A DNA stretch of 53,736 nucleotides. Source: Rhodocyclaceae bacterium. GTDB taxonomy: Bacteria > Pseudomonadota > Gammaproteobacteria > Burkholderiales > Rhodocyclaceae. The position numbers and the translations under genes are program-made. The stretch covers positions 1-53,736 of the forward strand of contig JAGRGB010000041.1 in assembly GCA_020445745.1 (NCBI GenBank), given 5' to 3'. Within the stretch, counting starts at the first letter, position 1. Each line of letters opens with the position of its first letter. The notes under the pieces were generated by a model that had not been told where the DNA came from, searched no databases, and was given only the letters and a program-made list of their open reading frames with translations. Shown one piece after another: positions 43,679 to 53,736 of the stretch.

Positions 43679-43692
43679 GTTTCACGTGAAAC
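43679..43692. other. parS site (second copy)
   Basis: An identical GTTTCACGTGAAAC palindrome, with a 5' T as in the full consensus, lies in the 45-base gap between mnmE and the TauE/SafE pseudogene, 821 bases from the first. Sites of this kind recruit ParB near the replication origin. Confidence 0.88.
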
Positions 43693-43707
43693 GACACGAC
43701 GCCCCCT

Positions 43708-45060
43708 TCACTTGCCGATGCAGAAGCGCGAAAAGATCTCGCCGAGAAGATCGTCGGCGGTGAAGGCTCCGGTGATTCGCGCCAGATCATCATGGGCGAG
43801 CCGAAGTTCCTCGGCGATCAACTCCGGGGCGTGGAACTGCTGGCCGGCGACATCGATGTGGTCCCGGGCGTCGCGCAATGCGGCGATATGGCGCTCCCGG
43901 GCAAGGATCACATCCTCGCCGTGCGCGTGCCAGCCGGCAATACGCAACAGCTCCGCCTCGAGCAACGCGACGCCGTGGCCTGACCGCGCGCTGAGGTCGA
44001 TGCGGATTCCGCCGTCTTCATCGCTGCGCCCCGCGGGATCCCCGCTGAGGTCGATCTTGTTGCGCACGGTGATGCGGATCGTGCCGTCGGGCAGGCGAGG
44101 GTCGAATTCGCGGTCGTCGTGCTCGTTGCTGTCGTCGGCTGCATCAAGCAACCACACGATGACGTCGGCCCGCGAGATTTCCCGCCAGGTCCGTTCGATG
44201 CCGATGCGCTCGATGGCATCGTCAGTGTCGCGCAGCCCTGCCGTGTCGATCACGTGCAACGGAATACCTTGCAGATGGATCGTCTCGCGGAGGGCGTCCC
44301 GCGTGGTGCCGGCATGTTCGGTGACAATTGCACGGTCCTCGTGAGACAGGCGATTGAGGAGGCTCGACTTGCCGACGTTGGGCCGACCAACCAATACGAC
44401 CGTCAGCCCCCGTCGCAGCATGCTGCCCTGCTGGGCGCGATCGAGTACGCCGCGAATCTGCCGACCGATCTGATCGATGCGGGCGGAGACCTGAGCGGAC
44501 TCGAGAAATTCCAGCTCCTCTTCCGGAAAGTCCAGCGTCGCCTCGACCAGCATGCGCAACTCGATCAGCTGCTCGCGAATGATCGACAGTTCCACGGAGA
44601 ACTGCCCGGACAGCGAGCGCAGCGCAGAGCGTGCAGCGGCCTGCGAGGACGCCTCGATCAGGTCGGCGACCGCCTCCGCTTGCGCGAGATCGAGCCGCTC
44701 GTTCAGAAACGCACGGCGAGTGAACTCGCCTGGCTCGGCGAGGCGCGCACCCAGCTCGACGCAGCGTGCCAACAGCATCTCCATGACCACGGGGCCGCCA
44801 TGTCCCTGCAGCTCGATGACGTCCTCGCCGGTGAACGAGCTGGGTGAAGGAAAGTACAGCAGCAGACCCTCGTCGATCGGACCGCCGTCCGCCGCTCGAA
44901 AACGAACGAAGTGCGCGTGCCGCGGCGTCGGTGCGATGCCGCTGAGGGCCTTGGCAAAAACAAAAAGGGATGGCCCGGAAACCCGGACCACCCCAATGCC
45001 GCCACGGCCTGGCGCCGTGGCGATGGCCGCAATGACGTCAGGCCTTCTTGGCTTTGCCAC
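43708..45060 (-). CDS. mnmE: tRNA modification GTPase MnmE
   Basis: A 450-residue enzyme that, with MnmG, makes the cmnm5/nm5 group on wobble uridine of certain tRNAs. The N-terminal folate-binding domain begins [22 protein letters not shown]; the embedded G domain has [12 protein letters not shown] (near 224), DTAGLRDT and NKIDLSG; the C-terminus ends in FCIGK with the catalytic cysteine. The length is normal. It overlaps the yidC 3' end by 23 bases (45038-45060). Confidence 0.97.
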   Translation of the reverse strand: MAKPRRPDVIAAIATAPGRGGIGVVRVSGPSLFVFAKALSGIAPTPRHAHFVRFRAADGGPIDEGLLLYFPSPSSFTGEDVIELQGHGGPVVMEMLLARCVELGARLAEPGEFTRRAFLNERLDLAQAEAVADLIEASSQAAARSALRSLSGQFSVELSIIREQLIELRMLVEATLDFPEEELEFLESAQVSARIDQIGRQIRGVLDRAQQGSMLRRGLTVVLVGRPNVGKSSLLNRLSHEDRAIVTEHAGTTRDALRETIHLQGIPLHVIDTAGLRDTDDAIERIGIERTWREISRADVIVWLLDAADDSNEHDDREFDPRLPDGTIRITVRNKIDLSGDPAGRSDEDGGIRIDLSARSGHGVALLEAELLRIAGWHAHGEDVILARERHIAALRDARDHIDVAGQQFHAPELIAEELRLAHDDLARITGAFTADDLLGEIFSRFCIGK

Positions 45061-46702
45061 CCTCGATCATCCGGGTGATCTGCCATTGCTGGGCAATGGA
45101 GAGAAGGTTATTGACGACCCAGTACAGGACGAGACCGGACGGGAACCACAGGAACATGAAGGTGAACACGATCGGCATCGCCATCATGATCTTGGCCTGC
45201 ATCGGGTCCGGCGGTGTCGGGTTGAGCTTGGTCTGTACCAGCATCGACACACCCATGATGATCGGCAGGACGTAGTAGGGATCCTTGTTGGAGAGATCCT
45301 GGATCCAACCGAGCCACGGGGCGTGCCGCATTTCGACGCTGCCCAGCAGCACCCAGTACAGTGCAATGAACACCGGGATCTGCACCAGAATCGGCAGGCA
45401 GCCACCGAGCGGATTGATCTTTTCCCGCCGGTACATCTCCATCATCTCCTGCTGCATCCTGGCCTTGTCGTCGCCGTACTGCTCCTTCATGCGCTGCAGC
45501 CGAGGCCCCAGGGTGCGCATCTTGGCCATCGACTTGTAGCTGGCAGCGGACAGCGGAAAGAAAGCCGCCTTGATCATCACGGTGACCAGGATGATTGCCC
45601 AACCCCAATTGCCGGTGAGCTTGTGGAACCATTCCAGCAGCCAGAACAGGGGCGCAGCGATCACCGTCAGCCAGCCGTAGTCGACGACCAGATCCAGGCC
45701 TGGCGCAATGCCCTCGAGCTTGTCCTGCTCCTGGGGGCCGGAGTACATCGGCACCGTGATGCTGCCGTCCTGTCCGCTCGCGATGTCGCCGAGCGGCAGG
45801 ATGACGCCTGCCGCGTATAGGTCCGCCCCGACCTTGCGGGCGATGAATTCGCGCTCGGCGTCGCCCTCCGGCAGCCAGGCACTGACGAAGTAGTGCTGCA
45901 CCATCGCGATCCAGCCGTCGCGTGCCTTCCGGTTGAACTGGGCCGTGCCGTCCGCAATCTCGTCGAAGTGGATCTTCTGGTACTTCTCGGCCTCGGTATA
46001 GACTGCCGGTCCGGTGAAGGTGGATACGCCCATCTTCTTCCCACCGTCGGCCGGCTTGCCGTCGCGCGCGAACTGGAAATAGGCAAACGGCGCGATGCTG
46101 GCATCCGACCGATTTTCCACCTGGTAGCTGGTCTCCACCTCGTAGCTGCCCCGCCTGAAGGTCAGCACCTTGAACACCTGCACACCTTCGGGCGCCTGTT
46201 CCGCCTTCAAGCGGACGGTCAGGGTGTCGGCGCCCTCGGCGAGGCGCTGCTCCCCTTCCGGCAGCGAGAAGCGGGTCTTGTGATTGGGCAGGCCTTCGCC
46301 GATCAGGCCGCTCTGGGCCACGTACACATGGGGCTGGCTGCGGTCGAGGAGCACGAGGTTGTCGTCGCCGTCGCGGGCCAGCTTGTGCTGCTTCAGTTCC
46401 AGGTGGACGAGGTTGCCGCCCTCGGCGGAAACCTCGGCGATGATCAGGTCGGTCTCGACATTGACCGTCGGGGCCGATCCGCCCACCGCGGCACTGATCT
46501 CGGGCGCCGCCGGCGCGCCCGACAGGGTGGTCGTCGGGGCGTCCGCCATGGCAGCGCCCTCGGCAGCCGCACTGGTGCCTGCGGCGGTACGCGCCGCTTG
46601 TGGTGCCGGTGCGGGCGGCGCGTTGAATTTCATCCAGCCGTCCCACAACATGAACAGCGAGAAGCAGAAGATCAGGATCAGGAAGAGTCGACGATTGTCC
46701 AT
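45038..46702 (-). CDS. yidC: Membrane protein insertase YidC
   Basis: A 554-residue insertase of the YidC/Oxa1/Alb3 family, acting alone or with SecYEG. It has the N-terminal signal-anchor helix ([19 protein letters not shown]), an alanine/proline-rich stretch, the periplasmic P1 domain (about 85-340) and the five-helix core with [20 protein letters not shown] and the hydrophilic groove arginine in that region. A basic tail (GGKAKKA) closes it. The ATG at 46702 starts at the signal-anchor; a longer in-frame start is rejected. It lies in the mnmE-yidC-yidD-rnpA-rpmH block. Confidence 0.97.
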   Translation of the reverse strand: MDNRRLFLILIFCFSLFMLWDGWMKFNAPPAPAPQAARTAAGTSAAAEGAAMADAPTTTLSGAPAAPEISAAVGGSAPTVNVETDLIIAEVSAEGGNLVHLELKQHKLARDGDDNLVLLDRSQPHVYVAQSGLIGEGLPNHKTRFSLPEGEQRLAEGADTLTVRLKAEQAPEGVQVFKVLTFRRGSYEVETSYQVENRSDASIAPFAYFQFARDGKPADGGKKMGVSTFTGPAVYTEAEKYQKIHFDEIADGTAQFNRKARDGWIAMVQHYFVSAWLPEGDAEREFIARKVGADLYAAGVILPLGDIASGQDGSITVPMYSGPQEQDKLEGIAPGLDLVVDYGWLTVIAAPLFWLLEWFHKLTGNWGWAIILVTVMIKAAFFPLSAASYKSMAKMRTLGPRLQRMKEQYGDDKARMQQEMMEMYRREKINPLGGCLPILVQIPVFIALYWVLLGSVEMRHAPWLGWIQDLSNKDPYYVLPIIMGVSMLVQTKLNPTPPDPMQAKIMMAMPIVFTFMFLWFPSGLVLYWVVNNLLSIAQQWQITRMIEGGKAKKA

Positions 46703-46736
46703 CGGATGGATAGCTCGGAATCTGGTGGTCAGGGCA

Positions 46737-46946
46737 TCAAGGCACGGGGTCGTAACCGCCGTGCGAGAACGGGTGGCAGCGGCCGACCCTCTTGATCGCC
46801 AGCCAGCCGCCACGGAAGGCTCCGTGGCGCCGGACGGCCTCGATGGCGTATTCGGAACAGCTCGGATAGAACCTGCAGTTGCGGCCCAGCATCGGGCTGA
46901 GCGCGAATCGATAGACCTTCAGCAGGCCAATCAGCAGGGTCTTCAT
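46737..46946 (-). CDS. yidD: Membrane protein insertion efficiency factor YidD
   Basis: A 69-residue protein, normal for the family (about 70-85). It contains the diagnostic [19 protein letters not shown] and [12 protein letters not shown], with an N-terminal amphipathic helix ([15 protein letters not shown]). It helps YidC-dependent insertion at the inner membrane. Its ATG overlaps the rnpA stop by 4 bases. Confidence 0.97.
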   Translation of the reverse strand: MKTLLIGLLKVYRFALSPMLGRNCRFYPSCSEYAIEAVRRHGAFRGGWLAIKRVGRCHPFSHGGYDPVP

Positions 46947-47314
46947 CGGCGCAATCTGCCAAGCAGCTGGTCGAGGTCGGCGCGCAGCTCGCGGCGGCTG
47001 GCCTGCTGAGGTGGCGCTGTCAGCCGAACGATCAGGTCGACAGTCGGCAAACCCGCCCGGCATTGGCGAAAGGCTTCACGGGCGATCCGCTTCATCAGGT
47101 TTCGCTGGACGGCGCGCCGCGCGAGCTTCTTGGCGACGATCAAACCGAGCCTTGCACTGGCGCCCTCGGCGGGACGGTAGTGTAGCGTGAAGAAACGGCC
47201 GCGCAGCGCCCGCCGAAAAGCAAAAACGGATGAAAATTCATCCGTTTTGCGTAAGCGGAAGTCGGCGGGAAACCGGTTCCGCCCGGCGCTTTCGGTGCAC
47301 GCCGGCTCGGTCAC
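46943..47314 (-). CDS. rnpA: Ribonuclease P protein component
   Basis: A 123-residue basic protein that binds the RNase P RNA and helps 5' tRNA maturation. The RNR motif appears as [21 protein letters not shown], preceded by [13 protein letters not shown]. The GTG start at 47314 lies 3 bases after the rpmH stop; a later start at the FRLRK region would shorten it. It is co-transcribed with rpmH and yidD. Confidence 0.95.
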   Translation of the reverse strand: MTEPACTESAGRNRFPADFRLRKTDEFSSVFAFRRALRGRFFTLHYRPAEGASARLGLIVAKKLARRAVQRNLMKRIAREAFRQCRAGLPTVDLIVRLTAPPQQASRRELRADLDQLLGRLRR

Positions 47315-47317
47315 CGG

Positions 47318-47452
47318 TTATACCGACAAACGGTGCCGGCCCTTGGCTCGCCGAGCGGCCAATACCTTGCGACCGCCACGGGTGCGGGAGCGGACGAGGA
47401 AGCCGTGGGTACGCTTGCGGCGCACGACGGAAGGTTGGTAGGTACGTTTCAT
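47318..47452 (-). CDS. rpmH: 50S ribosomal protein L34
   Basis: A 44-residue basic protein with the invariant MKRTYQPS start and [29 protein letters not shown]. It is the first gene of the leftward rpmH-rnpA-yidD-yidC-mnmE block. The ATG at 47452 is fixed by the family start; a longer in-frame start is rejected. Confidence 0.98.
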   Translation of the reverse strand: MKRTYQPSVVRRKRTHGFLVRSRTRGGRKVLAARRAKGRHRLSV

Positions 47453-47484
47453 GATTGCTTGCGGCGTTGGATACAGAACCCGTG

Positions 47485-47513
47485 ATTCCATCCCATAATC
47501 CACTGTTTGTCAA
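47485..47513 (-). promoter_or_regulatory. rpmH promoter
   Basis: On the minus strand a perfect -35 TTGACA (47513-47508) is followed after 17 bases by TGGAAT (47490-47485), a 4 of 6 match to -10. Transcription would start about 25 bases before rpmH. Confidence 0.7.
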
Positions 47514-47533
47514 TAATCTTTTAATGTTTCCCT

Positions 47534-47542
47534 TGTGGATAA
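47534..47542 (-). promoter_or_regulatory. DnaA box upstream of dnaA
   Basis: The minus strand reads a perfect TTATCCACA nonamer (plus strand TGTGGATAA). It lies between the divergent rpmH and dnaA promoters, close to the -35 position of the dnaA -10 candidate, as for an autoregulated dnaA gene or part of oriC. Confidence 0.75.
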
Positions 47543-47558
47543 CTCGCCTTCACCGGGG

Positions 47559-47564
47559 TACAAT
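47559..47564 (+). promoter_or_regulatory. Candidate dnaA -10 box
   Basis: TACAAT matches the -10 consensus at 5 of 6 positions. The -35 region, 17-18 bases upstream, falls inside the DnaA box. No alternative is clearly better. Confidence 0.45.
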
Positions 47565-47708
47565 TCCACCTTCGCTCCGCGGCTGGCGCCATCGCCGAGA
47601 CGGCCGCAGGCAGCCCCGAAAATGCCCGAGAAGGAGAACCCCGCGCCGCGTGTTCGGTGGCAGCGTGGGCGTTCCCCCGCCATGCCCTTCTGCTGCGTTG
47701 ATGAATCT

Positions 47709-49142
47709 GTGAGTCAAGACTTCTGGTCGTTTTGTCTGCTGAAGCTCGAACAGGAACTGCCCTCCCAGCAGTTCAAGACCTGGATCAAGCCGATGGTGGC
47801 CGAGGATGGCGACGGCGAGCCGCCGGGCCTGCGCCTGCTTGTGCCGAACCAGTTCTTTCTCAACTTCGTGCGCGATCGCTATCTGCCGCGCATAAGCGAA
47901 CTGGGTGTCGAGTACTTCGGCAGCCACCGCAACCTGGAGCTGAAGGCACGGGTGGGTGCCGTCCGCGGGGCCGCTGCTACGACCAATCCGCCCGGCCGGC
48001 CGCCGGTCAACGGTGGACGCCCCGCTACACCCGCTGCGCTGGTCGACGTCGATGACGTGCCACCGCCGAAGCCGATACGCCGACCCTCGGCCAAGGCCGC
48101 GGCGTCAGGCACTGCCTATGACAAGACCCGTCTGAATCCGGAGTTTACGTTCGATAATCTGGTCACCGGCCGGGCCAACGATCTCGCGCGGGCAGCTGCA
48201 GTCCAGGTCGCCCAGAATCCTGGCGCCTCCTACAATCCGTTGTTCGTCTATGGTGGCGTCGGCCTCGGCAAGACTCACCTGATTCACGCACTGGGCAACG
48301 CGATCCATCACAACAATGCGCGCGCGGTGATCCGCTATGTCCACGCCGAGGACTACTACGCCGACGTCGTGCGTGCCTACCAGCAAAAGAGCTTCGATGT
48401 CTTCAAGCGCTATTACCGCTCCCTCGACCTGCTGCTGATCGACGACATCCAGTTCTTCAACAACAAGAACCGTACCCAGGAAGAGTTCTTCCACGCTTTC
48501 AATGCGCTCACCGAGGCCAAGAAACAGGTGGTGATCACCTGCGATACCTATCCGAAGGACATCCAGGGTCTCGAGGACCGCCTGATTTCGCGGCTGGACT
48601 GGGGCCTGACTGTCCAGATCGAGCCGCCGGAACTGGAGATGCGGGTAGCGATCCTGCAGAAGAAGGCCGAGGCCGACCGCATTGCCCTGTCCGATGACGT
48701 CGCCTTCCTGATCGCCAAGAACCTGCGTTCCAACGTCCGCGAGCTGGAAGGCGCCTTGAAGAAGGTTCTGGCCTTCGCCCGCTTCCATGGCAAGGAGATT
48801 TCGCTGGAACTGGCCAAGGAAGCACTGAAGGACCTTCTCAACGCCCACAACCGGCAACTCACGATCGAGCACATCCAGAAGACCGTTGCCGATTACTTCA
48901 AGATCAAGATCGCGGACATGCACTCGAAGAAGCGCACCCGCGCGATCGCCCGGCCGCGGCAGGTGGCGATGGCGCTGGCCAAGGATCTGACGCCGATGAG
49001 CCTGCCGGCGATCGGCGAGGCCTTCGGCGGCCGCGACCACACGACCGTGCTGCATGCCTGCCGCACGATCGCCGACCTCAGGCGTGGTGACCCGCAGCTC
49101 AACCACGACCTGCACGTCCTGACCCAGGTTCTGCGTGGCTGA
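47709..49142 (+). CDS. dnaA: Chromosomal replication initiator protein DnaA
   Basis: A 477-residue initiator ATPase. Domain I starts [20 protein letters not shown]; domain II is a proline/alanine linker (about 85-135); the AAA+ domain has Walker [10 protein letters not shown] and Walker [10 protein letters not shown]; domain IV carries the DnaA-box signature [15 protein letters not shown]. The GTG at 47709 is preferred because family members start a few residues before the first domain I helix; ATGs at 47682 and 47622 would add unrelated residues. None has a good ribosome-binding site, so the start is uncertain. Confidence 0.97.
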   Translation: MSQDFWSFCLLKLEQELPSQQFKTWIKPMVAEDGDGEPPGLRLLVPNQFFLNFVRDRYLPRISELGVEYFGSHRNLELKARVGAVRGAAATTNPPGRPPVNGGRPATPAALVDVDDVPPPKPIRRPSAKAAASGTAYDKTRLNPEFTFDNLVTGRANDLARAAAVQVAQNPGASYNPLFVYGGVGLGKTHLIHALGNAIHHNNARAVIRYVHAEDYYADVVRAYQQKSFDVFKRYYRSLDLLLIDDIQFFNNKNRTQEEFFHAFNALTEAKKQVVITCDTYPKDIQGLEDRLISRLDWGLTVQIEPPELEMRVAILQKKAEADRIALSDDVAFLIAKNLRSNVRELEGALKKVLAFARFHGKEISLELAKEALKDLLNAHNRQLTIEHIQKTVADYFKIKIADMHSKKRTRAIARPRQVAMALAKDLTPMSLPAIGEAFGGRDHTTVLHACRTIADLRRGDPQLNHDLHVLTQVLRG

Positions 49143-49211
49143 CGCCGCGCAGCGCCGACAACGATCGACGACATCCACAACCAAGACGAATCAAGACGGA
49201 GAACGCCCCTG

Positions 49212-50318
49212 ATGCTTCTTCTGAACACCACGCGAGAAGCCCTGCTCGGACCGCTGCAGTCGGTAGCGGGCATCGTCGAGAAGCGCCACACCTTGCCGAT
49301 CCTGTCGAACGTGCTGATCGAGAAGCGCGGTGACGCATTGACGATGCTCGCCACCGACATCGAGATCCAGATCAAGACCAGCGCCGAGGGCGGCGGCGGC
49401 GGCGAGGACGTGTCGGTGACGGTCGGCGCCCGCAAGCTGCACGACATCCTGCGGGCGCTTCCCGACGGCGCCGAAATTGGCCTGAACCTCGACGACAAGC
49501 GCCTCCTGGTCAAGGCCGGCCGCAGCCGATTTCAGTTGCAGACCCTGCCCGCTGCCGATTACCCGCGCCTCAATCCGCCCACCGAAGACGTGGTCGGCTT
49601 CCAGGTGCCGCAGCAAGTGTTCAAGCGCCAACTGGCCCAGGTCAGCTACGCGATGGCCCATCAGGACATCCGCTACTACCTGAACGGCCTGTTGATGCTG
49701 GTTCACGGCAACGCGCTGCGCATGGTCACCACCGACGGCCACCGCCTGGCCTTTGCCGAAACGACGATCGATGGCGAATTCCCGGCAGCGGAAGTCATCC
49801 TGCCCCGCAAGACCGTCCTGGAACTCGCTCGCCAGCTGGGTGATTCCGAGGAGCCCCTGGAGATCACGCTGGCGGGCAACCAGGCGGTGTTCCGATTCGG
49901 ACCGATCGAGCTGATTTCCAAGCTCATCGACGGCAAGTTTCCGGACTACGAGCGCGTCATTCCTCAGCACCATCCGACGCAGCTGGCATTCGCCCGCGTG
50001 CCCCTGCAGGCGGCTCTCCAGCGCGCGGCGATCCTGACCAACGACAAGTTCCGTGGCGTGCGGCTGGTGCTCGAGCCGGGCAGCCTGAAGATCATCTCCA
50101 GCAACGCCGAGCAGGAAGAGGCGCAGGAGGAACTCGAGATCGACTACCAGGGCGCAGCGCTCGACATCGGCTTCAACGTCACCTACCTGCTCGACGTGCT
50201 TGCCAACGTCGCCAGCGACGAAGTGGTGGTGCACCTCAACGACTCCAATTCATCGGCGCTGATCACCGTCGCCGACATGCCCGGCTTCAAGTACGTGGTA
50301 ATGCCGATGCGCATCTGA
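49212..50318 (+). CDS. dnaN: DNA polymerase III beta subunit (sliding clamp)
   Basis: A 368-residue clamp with three similar domains, normal for the family. It starts LLLNTTREALLGPLQSVAGIVEKRHTLPILSNVLI and ends ADMPGFKYVVMPMRI, both typical. It encircles DNA and tethers polymerase. The ATG lies 69 bases after dnaA, with GGAG about 11 bases upstream. gyrB follows after 95 bases; recF, often found there, is absent. Confidence 0.98.
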   Translation: MLLLNTTREALLGPLQSVAGIVEKRHTLPILSNVLIEKRGDALTMLATDIEIQIKTSAEGGGGGEDVSVTVGARKLHDILRALPDGAEIGLNLDDKRLLVKAGRSRFQLQTLPAADYPRLNPPTEDVVGFQVPQQVFKRQLAQVSYAMAHQDIRYYLNGLLMLVHGNALRMVTTDGHRLAFAETTIDGEFPAAEVILPRKTVLELARQLGDSEEPLEITLAGNQAVFRFGPIELISKLIDGKFPDYERVIPQHHPTQLAFARVPLQAALQRAAILTNDKFRGVRLVLEPGSLKIISSNAEQEEAQEELEIDYQGAALDIGFNVTYLLDVLANVASDEVVVHLNDSNSSALITVADMPGFKYVVMPMRI

Positions 50319-50332
50319 GGCTGCTAGATCCT

Positions 50333-50356
50333 GCGGTGGCCGGCGCCGGCCACCGC
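50333..50356. repeat. Perfect 24-bp palindrome between dnaN and gyrB
   Basis: GCGGTGGCCGGC is followed at once by its exact complement. It begins 14 bases after dnaN. No T-tract follows, so it is not a standard terminator; it may end or attenuate dnaN transcription or be a protein-binding site. Confidence 0.8.
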
Positions 50357-50401
50357 GCGCCCGCCCATTGCAATACCCCGGAGCGCTCCGCGCTCGCCTG
50401 A

Positions 50402-52894
<2,493 letters not shown>

Positions 52895-53617
52895 TAGTTT
52901 GCTTCGTCAGCCAAGGAACATGACGAAAGAGATGCATCCGGCGTCGTGGCAAGGCGCGAGCCACCGCGATGGCTGGAACTATCGCGCGGACGAGCAACTC
53001 CGCCACGGAGCGCGAGGCGCGCTTTCGTGTTCCGGCATCTGCAAAGCAGACCGCTAGATTGCCGCCGGCCGCGACGGAAGATATGTCGTCTTGTCGAAAG
53101 GGTGTGATCGGTCGCGCTCTCCGGTGGTCTGCGGCAGGTCTGGCGAAACGAACGGGGTCATGGGCGACGGAGGCAGATTTCCGTCTCGCGATTGCACGCG
53201 AAGAGGGTATGAAAATCTCGCCGACGCCCGGCATGGTGACGCCCACACGGCAAACCGATCTTCGATCCGACCATCGTGCCCGTCCACGGCTGGCAATCAG
53301 CAGACAAGCACGAAAAGCCGGGCGCGCCGGCATCGGCCATCCACGGGGCGTGTCGATCACCAGGCTGCAAGCCGCCGTGGATGCCTTCCTGGAAACACCG
53401 CGGTTGAATCGTTCGTCCGGCCGGATTACCGGCCTCTAACGGGTAGCCACGCCGGTTAATGATCCGCTACTTGAATTCTCCGTCGCCGGCTGGGGCTGGC
53501 TCGGATGGCGTCATCTCGGCGATCTCCGGTGGTCTTGGCCAAGCGATCATTGCGCGCCACCCAAAACGCACACCGCCCGGCAAGCCGGGCGGTGTGTCGG
53601 AGCGGGGGATGCGCTCG
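52895..53617. other. Region without a recognised gene
   Basis: About 720 bases after gyrB. Open frames exist on both strands (for example 52969-53439 and 52851-53360), but none has a credible start, ribosome-binding site or familiar composition, and I recognise no domain. It could hold gene remnants. A terminator for the leftward gene lies at 53569-53596. Confidence 0.5.
53569..53596 (-). terminator. Rho-independent terminator for the leftward gene at the window end
   Basis: A 13-bp perfect stem around a two-base spacer. On the minus strand it follows the stop at 53618 by 21 bases and is followed by GCGTTTTGGG, a short T-tract. Confidence 0.8.
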
Positions 53618-53736
53618 TTACTTGTAGACGCCGATCTCGACTTCCTGCTTGGCGCGCGAGCCGGTGTTCTTCTGGGTCACGGTGTTGTTGTTGGCATTGA
53701 CCGTGGCGCTGCCGAGCAGCGGGCCGTCCATGAAGC
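53618..53736 (-). CDS. 3' end of an unrecognised leftward gene (5' part missing)
   Basis: About 39 codons are visible, ending ...QEVEIGVYK and a TAA stop at 53620-53618. The visible residues include MDGPLLGSATVNANNNTV and QKNTGSRAKQE. An ATG at 53731 is in frame, but the frame is open to the window edge and the composition resembles the end of a longer, asparagine-rich secreted or surface protein. It is followed by a good terminator, which supports a real gene. I do not recognise the family. Confidence 0.6.
   Translation of the reverse strand, partial: FMDGPLLGSATVNANNNTVTQKNTGSRAKQEVEIGVYK

Noticed and set aside
52969-53439. A 156-codon rightward frame after gyrB
   Set aside because: No recognised domain, poor start context and unlike neighbouring codon use.

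Overview
The window comes from the chromosome of a G+C-rich Gram-negative bacterium, most likely a betaproteobacterium close to the Rhodocyclales. The lineage is inferred from gene order. Three things point there: rpmH-dnaA-dnaN-gyrB without recF; an rsmB-DUF4390-ntrY-ntrX-trkA-trkH block; and hemE next to priA. dnaA, dnaN, gyrB and two parS sites place the window near the replication origin.

Layout. Positions 1-1160 hold the end of a YbiT-type ABC-F gene. Positions 1282-20080 hold a 22-gene aryl polyene (xanthomonadin-like) pigment cluster in two converging arms. The right-going arm (1282-5992) encodes a flavin-dependent halogenase, a XanB2-type chorismatase that makes the hydroxybenzoate head group, a MipA/OmpV barrel, a PlsC-type acyltransferase and a family 2 glycosyltransferase. 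The left-going arm (20080 down to 5978) encodes 17 genes, mostly joined by 4-base overlaps: two ACPs, two ketosynthases, a chain-length factor, ketoreductase, two dehydratases, acyl/aryl-ACP ligase, methyltransferase, LolA-like carrier, MMPL exporter, a LpxL-type acyltransferase, a deacetylase, a hydrolase and a PAP2 phosphatase. Read together, the genes make an aryl starter, extend and reduce it on ACP, methylate and probably halogenate it, attach it to a (glyco)lipid, and export it to the outer membrane.

Positions 20427-24748 hold a proline-tailed lipoprotein, a TPR protein, an OmpR/HisKA two-component pair and a DUF3592 protein. Positions 24954-30064 hold pit with its DUF47 partner, mak, and priA. 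Positions 30065-30435 are an AT-richer non-coding gap with a DnaA-box palindrome. Positions 30436-42728 run leftward as hemE, two tandem trkH genes, trkA, an NtrX-like regulator with a degenerate AAA+ domain, ntrY, DUF4390, rsmB, speE and speD. Positions 42858-43692 hold a TauE/SafE permease gene broken by a one-base frameshift and bracketed by two identical parS palindromes. Positions 43708-47452 carry mnmE, yidC, yidD, rnpA and rpmH leftward; dnaA, dnaN and gyrB run rightward from 47709 to 52894. The last 840 bases hold an apparently gene-free stretch, a terminator, and the 3' end of an unrecognised leftward gene.

All functions were assigned by reading motifs and recalling families; no search was run. 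Starts were chosen from ribosome-binding sites, overlaps and family lengths, and uncertain ones are flagged.
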